Assembly: GCA_028684915.1 (NCBI GenBank)
Contig: JAQUEZ010000016.1
Coordinates: forward strand, 1 to 60,902
Direction of reading: 5' to 3'
DNA from: Desulfobulbus sp.
Lineage (GTDB): Bacteria; Desulfobacterota; Desulfobulbia; Desulfobulbales; Desulfobulbaceae
Length of the DNA stretch: 60,902 bases
Part shown: positions 52,266 through 59,906 of the stretch, one piece after another
How the letters are laid out: each line of letters opens with the position of its first letter
How positions within the stretch are numbered: position 1 is the first letter of the stretch
Notes under the pieces: generated by a model
The model's input: only the letters and a program-made list of their open reading frames with translations
Database searches by the model: none
Told to the model about the DNA's origin: nothing
Program-made: the position numbers and the translations under genes

Positions 52266-53153
52266 CTATCTATCGCGGAGAAGAGCCCTGCCCTCAAGCA
52301 GGATCGGAGAGCCGATTTCCAGCCCCGCGCCGGAAAACACCTGGTTGAGATAACGGCGAACCGTGGTGCATTTAACGATGAAAAGGAAAAAAATCGGTGC
52401 CTGTATCTCGGAGAGGCATTCAAAATTCCCCATGCCCTTACTGATGATGCAGTCAGCCTCGGCAAACCGACGACGAAAGGATTCACTGCAGGAATCAAGC
52501 GGGGTTCCCGGCACGTCGGCCCCATTATCGATCACCGGACAGAGAGCCTCCAAGCCACAGCGCCGTGCATCTTCCGGGGTGGCATCGTTGATGGTCGGTG
52601 AACGGCGGACCGCCAAGGTAACCTCGCAGCCATGGGCCAGCAGTAACTCGATCAACAGCTTATCAAAAACGATTTCGCCGCAGTTATCGGCAAGATAAAG
52701 AATCCTTGCCCGCTGATCAATAAACCGCCGCAAAGCGGTATAGTGATTGATGGCCAGTTCCTGACGGCAGGAGGCCAGGGCTGCGTCACGATCGAGCAGG
52801 ACCTGGGCCCCATAATCAAGCACATTGGCATTGATAGAAAATTGGATAGCTGCCAGCAGGGGATCCTCCTCCTGGGCGATCAGCTCGCGGGTTCGCGGCT
52901 CAAGATCCAGGGCAAAAGCATTGCTTTCCTGCTTCTCCACCCGAAAAGGATCGGCCACACCAGTGCGCTCGCTGATCAAACGGTAGTAATGTACTGCATT
53001 TTCCGGCGGCGGCAGATGGGGGTCAAAACCCGGCAACAGGCCGCCCACCTCAGTGACGATTTGCCACTGCAACGCAGGATCATCGGTGCAACGCCGAACC
53101 GTTCCCAATGCCTGGCGCATGAAGCAGACCAAACAGTCGTTTCCAGTGTGCAT
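52266..53153 (-). CDS. DUF89 / ARMT1-like metal-dependent phosphatase
   Basis: The product is 295 aa. An N-terminal CLVC pair sits within the first 12 residues, followed by a helical bundle. The conserved DUF89 active-site blocks are present: LADNCGEIVFD with the catalytic Asp, DVPGTPLD, and SKGMGNFE. Proteins of this fold hydrolyse damaged sugar or pantetheine phosphates with a divalent metal. Subgroup I members in bacteria and archaea have CxxC at the N-terminus as here. The start overlaps the stop of the TtcA-like gene (ATGA). Confidence 0.82.
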   Translation of the reverse strand: MHTGNDCLVCFMRQALGTVRRCTDDPALQWQIVTEVGGLLPGFDPHLPPPENAVHYYRLISERTGVADPFRVEKQESNAFALDLEPRTRELIAQEEDPLLAAIQFSINANVLDYGAQVLLDRDAALASCRQELAINHYTALRRFIDQRARILYLADNCGEIVFDKLLIELLLAHGCEVTLAVRRSPTINDATPEDARRCGLEALCPVIDNGADVPGTPLDSCSESFRRRFAEADCIISKGMGNFECLSEIQAPIFFLFIVKCTTVRRYLNQVFSGAGLEIGSPILLEGRALLRDR

Positions 53154-53917
53154 CAGGGCCTCCTCCCACCGGTTTGCTTCAGAAGGTAGTCTGTGCGGAC
53201 ATTGCCTAAAGCTGCAAAAATATGCGCTTTAGCTCCGGGAATTTGAGCATAGACCTGTTTGGCCAGCTGCTGGATATCACGACGACGGGTCTGCTCCGAC
53301 AGGGGGCAGGCGGATCGAACCGGATCAAAGGCAAGCGCTTGCCCAAGGGATTGGATCTCGTCTTTGTCGAGATAAGCCAAGGGTCTGATCAAAGCCAGAC
53401 GTCCGGAAAAGAGAGACTGTTTGGGGGACATGGTGCTGATATTGCCGGCGCAGGTGAGGTTGAGCAGAAAGGTTTCAATGATATCATCACGGTGGTGCCC
53501 TAGTGCCAGTTTATTATACCCCTGGTCACGAGCATAGGCAAAGAGCTGGGTCCGACGGGAACGGGCGCACTGAAAACAAAGGTCCTGCCCACCTGAGACA
53601 GCAAAGGCAATCTCCTCCCTGGTCGGATGGTACTGGGCCGGCAAAATTTGCAACGAAAGCCCAAGGTGCCGCACCTGCTCTCCGATCCGGAGTGCTGCCG
53701 CACCCGGCGTATTCGCGCCAGGCTCCATATCGACATGGATAGCCTCTACCTGGTAGCTGATCGGCGCCTTTTTCTGCCAGTGAAGCAAGATCGCCAACAG
53801 GACCTGCGAGTCCATTCCGCCGGAGACAGCCACCAATACACGGTCGGTATCGGCCAGCATACTGTAATCGTGCATGGCCCGGCCGATCCGCCGGTTCAGA
53901 CCCCGCGATAACTGCAC
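53153..53917 (-). CDS. TtcA/TilS-type PP-loop ATPase (tRNA thiolation-like)
   Basis: The product is 254 aa from a GTG at 53917; a GTG at 53968 would add 17 residues and overlap the lipoprotein stop. The PP-loop SGGMDSQVLLAILL and the second block LALGHHRDDIIETFLLN are of TtcA type. A CFQC pair lies midway and a Cys in SACPLSE follows, the usual cysteines that hold the 4Fe-4S cluster in TtcA. Such enzymes put sulfur on C32 of tRNA, but the family also has members of other function. It is the first of four tightly linked genes reaching the kinase. Confidence 0.78.
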   Translation of the reverse strand: MQLSRGLNRRIGRAMHDYSMLADTDRVLVAVSGGMDSQVLLAILLHWQKKAPISYQVEAIHVDMEPGANTPGAAALRIGEQVRHLGLSLQILPAQYHPTREEIAFAVSGGQDLCFQCARSRRTQLFAYARDQGYNKLALGHHRDDIIETFLLNLTCAGNISTMSPKQSLFSGRLALIRPLAYLDKDEIQSLGQALAFDPVRSACPLSEQTRRRDIQQLAKQVYAQIPGAKAHIFAALGNVRTDYLLKQTGGRRP

Positions 53918-53928
53918 CCGTCTTCTAA

Positions 53929-54567
53929 TTAACGACTGCCGGTGGATGGAGTTCCGATATAGGAGCACTCGCCAAATTGTTCCCGCAGTCCATCACGGGC
54001 AAGTTCCTCGGCCGTCAGCCAGGTCAAGCCGCGACTCTGGGCTTTGGGTAAGGTCAGCAGGTTTTCCATCAACGACTGCTGGCGTTCGTCAAAACGACCG
54101 TGACAGAGCACCCTTCCCTCACCGGTTTCATACAGGCGATAGGCAAAGGTCACCGCAGCCGGCTGCTTGACACCGTAGTCGCCACCAACCCGTTCGACAT
54201 AACGACTCACAGAGAGATCTAAAACTGCATTACACTGATATTGCTGTGCAAGAGCACGCGCTTTCTCCAGGGTAGGTGACCCCAGATCGACGCCCTGCTC
54301 ATCAACAAAATGGACTTTTTTCCCGGCCAGTTGTTGCTTGAGCAGACCATTGAGGACCCGGCTCCCCTCAAGCAGAATAGCCCTGCTCTGCTCGGTCGCG
54401 GGGTCGTCATAATCGGCTGCCGGTATCGCTGGCATAACCGCAATACAGGACACCGATACCGGAGCAGCGGGCTCGGTATCGGCTATCTTCTGCTGCCCGC
54501 CACAACCGGCAAAGAGAAAAAGACTACTCGCGATACATCCGAATCGTACCAATGATTGAGTGGTCAC
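53929..54567 (-). CDS. Lipoprotein of unknown function
   Basis: The product is 212 aa from a GTG at 54567, which has AGGAGG five bases upstream; the longer ATG frame from 54621 lacks this. A lipoprotein signal ends LFLFAGC. The mature part has a beta-alpha domain with AVMPAIPA, EGSRVLNGLLKQQL, ARALAQQYQCNAVLDLSVSRYVERVGGDYG and an ending KAQSRGLTWLTAEELARDG. This pattern resembles the GNA1162/DUF799-like and LpoB/TolB-N-like lipoproteins; no firm family. It may not belong to the kinase operon functionally. Confidence 0.7.
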   Translation of the reverse strand: MTTQSLVRFGCIASSLFLFAGCGGQQKIADTEPAAPVSVSCIAVMPAIPAADYDDPATEQSRAILLEGSRVLNGLLKQQLAGKKVHFVDEQGVDLGSPTLEKARALAQQYQCNAVLDLSVSRYVERVGGDYGVKQPAAVTFAYRLYETGEGRVLCHGRFDERQQSLMENLLTLPKAQSRGLTWLTAEELARDGLREQFGECSYIGTPSTGSR

Positions 54568-54676
54568 CTGATCCTCCTGTTGATGAAACAACAAACTTCC
54601 CATCTCGCCCCAAGGCAACATGGTATATTGACGGCAAAATTGCCTGTATCAGACTAAACGGCGAAATCGACAACAG

Positions 54677-55276
54677 TTAAAGCACGCCCTTGGACGAGAG
54701 TTGACCATTTACCTTGGGATGACGGGCAACAGCAATAGCCATGGCCCTTGCCATTGCTTTGAACACCGCCTCCAGTATGTGGTGTCCATTTTCCCCATGG
54801 AGCAGATCAACATGCAGGGTGAGCCCGGCATGGAGCACAAAAGCGCGGAGAAATTCCTTGGCCAGCGGAGGATCAAAGGTGCCGATCTTCGGCTCACTGA
54901 CCTGAACGTCATAATGCAGGTAAGGACGGTTGGAACAATCAACACAGACCCTGGCCAAGGTTTCATCCATGGGTACATAAGCATGACCGTAGCGGCAAAT
55001 GCCCCCTTTGTCGCCAAGCGCCTGGGCAAAGGCCATACCCAGACTGATGCCCAGATCTTCCACGGTGTGATGATCATCCACCTCAATGTCGCCGGTGGCT
55101 GAGATTTCCAGATTAAAGAACCCGTGGACGGCAAACAGGGTTAGCATATGATCCATGAAACCAACACCGGTATGCACCCTCGCCTCGCCGGCACCATCCA
55201 GGCTCAAGCTGAGGGAAATATCGGTTTCCTTGGTTGTTCGCCGTATAGTGGCGGTACGCTCTTGTGCAGCAGCCAT
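54677..55276 (-). CDS. hisB: Imidazoleglycerol-phosphate dehydratase
   Basis: The product is 199 aa from the ATG at 55276, with AAGGAG seven bases upstream; an earlier start at 55315 is rejected. It catalyses the sixth step of histidine synthesis. The two manganese-binding repeats are intact: GFMDHML and DDHHTVED in the first half, then GHHILEA near the end. This is the single-domain form without the phosphatase. No other his genes are adjacent. Confidence 0.95.
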   Translation of the reverse strand: MAAAQERTATIRRTTKETDISLSLSLDGAGEARVHTGVGFMDHMLTLFAVHGFFNLEISATGDIEVDDHHTVEDLGISLGMAFAQALGDKGGICRYGHAYVPMDETLARVCVDCSNRPYLHYDVQVSEPKIGTFDPPLAKEFLRAFVLHAGLTLHVDLLHGENGHHILEAVFKAMARAMAIAVARHPKVNGQLSSKGVL

Positions 55277-55582
55277 GGAACTCCTTCCTTGAGTTAGGCC
55301 GAATCGGCCTCGCAACCAGAATTAGTCATTTAAAGTATCTGAGAATCCCTAGAACCGAGCAAGGCCAACTGGCCATGCCGCCAATCTTGTGTGAATACCA
55401 GAGAAAAGCCCAATACTCAACCGGACAACAACCGCACCAAAACAGGCTGGAATCTAGGTAAGGATCCTCAATAAATTGAGGCGTATACTATTCCCGTTTA
55501 CGCCAATTGACAACTGTTCTCCACCAGTTGCAGCGGATTCTTTGTCCCCTTTTCAAAAAACTACTCAACAGAGTTTTTATCG
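55277..55582. other. Divergent intergenic region between hisB and tRNA-Gly
   Basis: This 306-bp region contains two short inverted repeats, CCTCAA-TAAA-TTGAGG (55466-55481) and GGCGTA/TACGCC (55480-55485 with 55499-55504). They sit next to each other ahead of the tRNA promoter and might be operator-like. No gene is supported here. Confidence 0.5.
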
Positions 55583-55611
55583 TTGACAACACACGCCAAC
55601 CTCAGTATATT
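55583..55611 (+). promoter_or_regulatory. Strong promoter of tRNA-Gly
   Basis: TTGACA (55583-55588) and TATATT (55606-55611) are exactly 17 bp apart, 25 bp before the tRNA. The predicted start is near 55618, and a GC-rich CTGCCGCCG follows the -10 box. Confidence 0.8.
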
Positions 55612-55635
55612 CTGCCGCCGTTGAACAAACAATGA

Positions 55636-55710
<75 letters not shown>

Positions 55711-55722
55711 AAAAAAGATTCC

Positions 55723-55755
55723 AAGGTTCGGACCACCGTTCGAACCTTTTTTTTT
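55723..55755 (+). terminator. Terminator/attenuator hairpin between tRNA-Gly and rplM
   Basis: An 11-bp stem with one G-U pair, AAGGTTCGGAC (55723-55733) and GTTCGAACCTT (55738-55748), has a four-base CACC loop and a run of nine T (55747-55755). It is 12 bp past the tRNA and ends 18 bp before the rplM ATG. It therefore ends the tRNA transcript or attenuates rplM-rpsI. Confidence 0.9.
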
Positions 55756-55773
55756 CCAGTGTTGAGGCGCAGA

Positions 55774-56202
55774 ATGAAAACATATTATACGCCGGTAAAT
55801 GAAATAGATCACAAGTGGTATATTGCCGATGCCGACGGCAAGGTTCTGGGGCGAATTGCTACCGAAATCGCCAATCATCTGCGGGGTAAGCACAAACCGA
55901 CCTTCTGTGATTTCCAGGATAATGGTGATTTTGTCATCGTTGTCAATGCCGAGAAGATCCACCTTACCGGTAACAAGTGGGATGACAAGAAATATCATCA
56001 TCACACCGGATTTCCAGGTGGTATCAAAACCAGTACTGCCCGTGAAGTCCTGACCAAGAAACCGGAGGAATTGATTCGGATGGCGGTCAAAGGTATGCTT
56101 CCCAGAAACAAACTTGGTCGTGCGCAACTGAAAAAGTTGAAAATTTACAGTGGCAGCACGCATCCTCATCAGGCCCAGCAGCCGGAAAATCTCGAGATTT
56201 GA
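55774..56202 (+). CDS. rplM: 50S ribosomal protein L13
   Basis: The product is 142 aa, the normal L13 length. The start is the ATG at 55774 ([19 protein letters not shown]); an open frame reaching back to 55666 runs through the tRNA and terminator and is not real. [10 protein letters not shown], the HHTGFPGG motif (about residues 70-77) and [16 protein letters not shown] are L13 signatures. A weak GAGG precedes it. It sits 17 bp upstream of rpsI in the universally conserved pair. Confidence 0.97.
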   Translation: MKTYYTPVNEIDHKWYIADADGKVLGRIATEIANHLRGKHKPTFCDFQDNGDFVIVVNAEKIHLTGNKWDDKKYHHHTGFPGGIKTSTAREVLTKKPEELIRMAVKGMLPRNKLGRAQLKKLKIYSGSTHPHQAQQPENLEI

Positions 56203-56219
56203 TTACGGAGTAGAGACAC

Positions 56220-56612
56220 ATGGCCTCAGAAAAGACATACGCTACAGGTCGACGGAAAACAGCTATCGCCCGCGTTTGGATTACCCCCGGCAACGGCACC
56301 ATGGCAATCAACAAACAGCCATTGATGGATTACTTCGGAAACATCTTCTTTGAGCCCAAGGTAGCCAAGCCTTTTGCGGTTACCGAGACACTCGAACAGT
56401 ATGATGTGATGGCAACCGTTAAAGGTGGCGGCAAGTCTGCCCAGGTTGACGCATTAGTTCATGGAATTGCTCGCGCTCTCCAGGAGCTGAACCCAGAAAT
56501 GCGTATTCCCTTAAAAAGAGCCGGTTTGTTGACCCGTGATCCGCGAGCAAAAGAGCGGAAAAAATATGGTCAACGTGGCGCCCGCGCCCGGTTTCAGTTC
56601 TCCAAACGTTAA
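56220..56612 (+). CDS. rpsI: 30S ribosomal protein S9
   Basis: The product is 130 aa. ATGRRKTAIARV at the N-terminus, GGGKSAQVDALVHGIARAL in the centre and the C-terminal GARARFQFSKR, whose final Arg reaches the tRNA in the P site, are all intact. GGAG lies upstream of the ATG. It is the last gene of the rplM-rpsI operon, followed by a terminator. Confidence 0.97.
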   Translation: MASEKTYATGRRKTAIARVWITPGNGTMAINKQPLMDYFGNIFFEPKVAKPFAVTETLEQYDVMATVKGGGKSAQVDALVHGIARALQELNPEMRIPLKRAGLLTRDPRAKERKKYGQRGARARFQFSKR

Positions 56613-56669
56613 TTACTTTCTTGGGGGTGCGAGCGGTCAGCTTGCTTACCATCTGAGAAAATGTTTTCA

Positions 56670-56704
56670 GGGAATAACGATCATTTCGTTATTCCCTTTT
56701 TTTT
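56670..56704 (+). terminator. Intrinsic terminator of rplM-rpsI
   Basis: An 11-bp perfect stem, GGGAATAACGA (56670-56680) and TCGTTATTCCC (56686-56696), with a five-base loop, is followed by eight T. From here to 57219 no gene is seen, only repeat A copy 4. Confidence 0.93.
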
Positions 56705-56959
56705 ATTTGCAGCATGTTACCTTTTGCATTGGCTGTGTGCTTGACCTACTTTTCCCTGATTACGCCACGCAGCAGTATTTTTTTTTTGTAACCGATCACG
56801 GAGTATGCCCCAAAAATTCCGGTAATCTCTGAACTTGGAAGTGATTGTGGGGGTGCTGAAGAGGCAAGGCATCGGTCTGCGCAGCGTACCCTTGTAGTAA
56901 ACAGGCCGATAACACAGCAGATTCGGTGCCCTGTGATCGCTTACCCTTTTTTCACGGTG

Positions 56960-57156
56960 TAAAGGCATGCATCAGATATGTCGAGTGTCGGGCAAAATAC
57001 TGCAACGTAGAAGATCTTTTTATATTTACAATATTTGATGGTCTCGTAAAAAGTCGAAAACTGAACGCCTATACACTACATGTAGATGTTGATCGTGCAC
57101 GAGGATCATATATATTGAGTATAAATCTTCGCACCGAGACTTTTTACGACTTCATC
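56960..57156. repeat. Dispersed repeat family A, copy 4 (degenerate, compound)
   Basis: The first part (56960-57020) is a decayed core: GGCATGCATCAGATATGTCG followed by GTGTCGGGCAAAATACTGC, matching copies 1 and 3 with many substitutions. The second part (57037-57156) has good terminal inverted repeats, GATGGTCTCGTAAAAAGTCG and CGAGACTTTTTACGACTTC, around an unrelated centre. It sits directly upstream of argC. Confidence 0.65.
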
Positions 57157-57219
57157 ATATTTATAACACCATCATTTTTTTTACCTGCGCACCCTGGTGC
57201 TGAACGAGGACACATCCCC

Positions 57220-58260
57220 ATGTTGAACGTCGGAATTGTTGGTGCCTCCGGTTATACCGGAGTTGAGCTCGCCCGAATTCTTGCTGGGCATCCCGAAGTC
57301 TGTATCACCGCTGCCACCTCCCGTCAGTACGCCGGCAAGCCACTTGCAGAGGTGTTTCCCAATCTCCGCAAACGAGTCGATATTGTCTGTGAAAACCTCG
57401 GAGTTGAGGAACTTATCGAACGGGCTGATTTCTTTTTCTGCGCGGTTCCTCATAAAACAGCGATGGATATCGTTCCCCAATTGCTGGATGCGGGTAAAAA
57501 AGTAGTCGACCTCAGCGCGGATTATCGAATCCATGACGCCGCGGTCTATGAATCCTGGTACCAACCCCATTCCAGCCCGCAGTTGCTTGCCGAGGCAGCG
57601 TATGGACTGCCGGAATTGTATCGCGACACCGTGCGCACCGCTCGGTTAACCGCCAATCCCGGCTGCTATCCGACTTCCGTCATTTTGGCTATAACGCCAC
57701 TGTTGCGCCAAGGGCTGATTGATCCGGAGACGCTGATCATCGACTCAAAATCCGGCACTTCCGGGGCCGGGCGCGGGGTGAATGTCGGTACACTTTTTTG
57801 TGAGGTCACCGATGGATTCAAAGCCTACAAGGTGGGTGGTAGCCATCGTCACATTCCCGAAATCGAGCAGGAACTCTCCCTGGCAGCCGGCCGACCGGTG
57901 ACAGTTTCCTTTACCCCGCATCTGTTGCCAATTTCGCGAGGTATCTTAAGTACAATCTACGCCACCCTAACCCAAGCAGGGCAGCAGGCCGACCTGCAGG
58001 CCATCTATGAGCAAACCTATAGCGACGAGCCCTTTGTACGCGTGCTTCCGGCCGGTAGCGTTCCGTCCACTCAGTATGTGCGGGGTTCCAACTGCTGCGA
58101 TATCGGTTTGCAAAAGGATCCGCGTACCGGACGCTTGATTGTATTGTCGGCCATCGACAACATTGTCAAAGGTGCCTCGGGCCAAGCTGTTCAGAATATG
58201 AACCTGATGAATGGTTTTGCCGAGACCACCGGCCTAATGGGAGCACCCTTCTTTCCCTGA
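57220..58260 (+). CDS. argC: N-acetyl-gamma-glutamyl-phosphate reductase
   Basis: The product is 346 aa from the ATG at 57220 with GAGGA upstream. An in-frame extension back to 56926 runs through repeat A and is rejected. It performs the NADPH-dependent third step of arginine synthesis. The Rossmann [10 protein letters not shown], catalytic Cys149 in [30 protein letters not shown] and [11 protein letters not shown] motifs are intact. This is the type 1 form. The stop overlaps the truA start (TGATG). Confidence 0.96.
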   Translation: MLNVGIVGASGYTGVELARILAGHPEVCITAATSRQYAGKPLAEVFPNLRKRVDIVCENLGVEELIERADFFFCAVPHKTAMDIVPQLLDAGKKVVDLSADYRIHDAAVYESWYQPHSSPQLLAEAAYGLPELYRDTVRTARLTANPGCYPTSVILAITPLLRQGLIDPETLIIDSKSGTSGAGRGVNVGTLFCEVTDGFKAYKVGGSHRHIPEIEQELSLAAGRPVTVSFTPHLLPISRGILSTIYATLTQAGQQADLQAIYEQTYSDEPFVRVLPAGSVPSTQYVRGSNCCDIGLQKDPRTGRLIVLSAIDNIVKGASGQAVQNMNLMNGFAETTGLMGAPFFP

Positions 58261-59081
58261 TGCCACGGACAATCCGGCTACTCATCGCCTATGATGGCGG
58301 CAACTACTGTGGCTGGCAGCGGCAACGGCAAGGGGAGTCCACGATCCAGGAAGAACTGGAACTTCGGCTCTCCCACCTCTGTGGCGAGCCCATAACCATC
58401 CAGGGTGCCGGTCGTACCGACACAGGAGTCCATGCTCTAGGAATGGTAGCCCACTTTCATACCCAGGCTACCATTCCTGTCGTTGCCTTTTCCAGGGGGA
58501 TCAATTCGATGTTGCCTCGGGATATTCGTATCCTGGCCGCAGAAGATGCGAAGCCTGATTTTCACAGCCGCTTTAACGCCCTTGGCAAGACCTACCGTTA
58601 CGATTTCTTTACCGGTCGGATTCAACTTCCCTGTACCCGCCTTCACCGGGCTCATCTTCCAGGTCCGTTTGATCTCAACCGAATTACGGATGGACTTGCA
58701 CACCTGGTGGGCACCCATGATTTTTCCAGTTTTGAACGCTGTGGCACGCGGGACAAATCCGTCATCGGTGGGCGTGGTGCGGTCCGAACCCTGACCGCAG
58801 TCTCCTGTACCCCTGCCCTAGGCCAACCCGATAGCTGGTCCATCCGGGTCACTGGCGATGGGTTTCTGCGCCAAATGGTACGGATTATTGCCGGCACTCT
58901 GATTGAAATCGGCCAGGGAAAAAAAGAGGTCTCCGCTCTACCCGAAATTCTCCAAGCGCATGATCGCAGCAAGGCCGGGCCCGCCGCCCCTGCCTGCGGC
59001 CTGTTTCTTGAACAGATTTATTATCCTTTTCCCGTGTTTATTCAAACCTTGAGCCCATGTTCACCTCGCGTATCCCCCTGA
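58260..59081 (+). CDS. truA: tRNA pseudouridine synthase A
   Basis: The product is 273 aa. It isomerises U38-U40 in the tRNA anticodon arm. The catalytic Asp54 is in GAGRTDTGVHALG, and the later YRYDFF and GDGFLRQMVRIIAGTL motifs are present. The C-terminal tail of about 15 residues overlaps the maf gene by 25 bp in another frame and is probably unconserved. Translation is coupled to argC. Confidence 0.95.
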   Translation: MPRTIRLLIAYDGGNYCGWQRQRQGESTIQEELELRLSHLCGEPITIQGAGRTDTGVHALGMVAHFHTQATIPVVAFSRGINSMLPRDIRILAAEDAKPDFHSRFNALGKTYRYDFFTGRIQLPCTRLHRAHLPGPFDLNRITDGLAHLVGTHDFSSFERCGTRDKSVIGGRGAVRTLTAVSCTPALGQPDSWSIRVTGDGFLRQMVRIIAGTLIEIGQGKKEVSALPEILQAHDRSKAGPAAPACGLFLEQIYYPFPVFIQTLSPCSPRVSP

Positions 59082-59647
59082 TCCTTGCCTCCAGTTCGCC
59101 CCGGCGCCGGGAATTTTTTGACCAGCTTGGCCTAAAATTTTCCGTTATGCCGGCCCATATTGACGAAACCCCACTTCCGGCAGAAGCACCGGAGGATTTT
59201 GCCCGTCGGATGGCGCTGGACAAAGCAAAAACGTTAGCCCTTCAACACCCGAAAAGTTGTGTCATAGCTGCCGATACAGTGGTGGCTTTGGGAGGCACAA
59301 TCTTTGGTAAACCCCTAGATGGCGCCGCGGCCCTCTCCTACCTTGAGCAGCTTCAGGGGAGAACCCATCGAGTCATTACCGGCATTGCCGTCGTTTGTGC
59401 GGATGCAAAGATTGAAGAGAGTCGGATCGAGACAACCTCGGTCACTTTTGATCACTTCAACACCTCTATTCTCCAGGCCTATGTCAAATCCGGGGATCCC
59501 CTGGATAAGGCCGGAGCCTATGGTATTCAGGGACAAGGCACCTTTCTCGTCCGTTCAATTACCGGCTCCTACAGTAACGTTGTCGGATTACCAGTCAACC
59601 AGCTCATAACCCTACTTTTCAAACACCAGATCATCGAACCAAACTGA
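59057..59647 (+). CDS. maf: Maf-family nucleoside triphosphate pyrophosphatase
   Basis: The product is 196 aa. The N-terminal LILASSSPRRREFFDQLG and the AADTVV motif (acidic metal ligand) followed by GKPLDGAAALSYLEQLQGRTHRVITGI are standard Maf. KAGAYGIQGQG and GSYSNVVGLP near the C-terminus are also conserved. It removes pyrophosphate from modified or canonical dTTP/UTP/CTP to keep the pool clean and is tied to septum inhibition in Bacillus. The start lies within the end of truA; the alternative ATG choices would cut the ASSSPRR loop. Confidence 0.94.
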   Translation: MFTSRIPLILASSSPRRREFFDQLGLKFSVMPAHIDETPLPAEAPEDFARRMALDKAKTLALQHPKSCVIAADTVVALGGTIFGKPLDGAAALSYLEQLQGRTHRVITGIAVVCADAKIEESRIETTSVTFDHFNTSILQAYVKSGDPLDKAGAYGIQGQGTFLVRSITGSYSNVVGLPVNQLITLLFKHQIIEPN

Positions 59648-59906
59648 TTTTCAGCTCCCCTTGCCACCGCAGAGGCAACTCCACATTGCTCCTTGCAGGC
59701 GATCTACTTAAAATCTTTAAGAACTTCACATTGATCTCAGGGCAATTTTATGCAAATGTAGTGAGGGTACCTTATGTTGGCAGCTCTTCCGAGATCAGAT
59801 CGGATACATAGGCTGCATCCTCGCTCAACACTTCTCTTCCATCATGTCCTTATCTTTTCCCGAAGTGTTGAGCGCCCTATCCCATTTCTAAGAGTAGTGA
59901 ATAACT

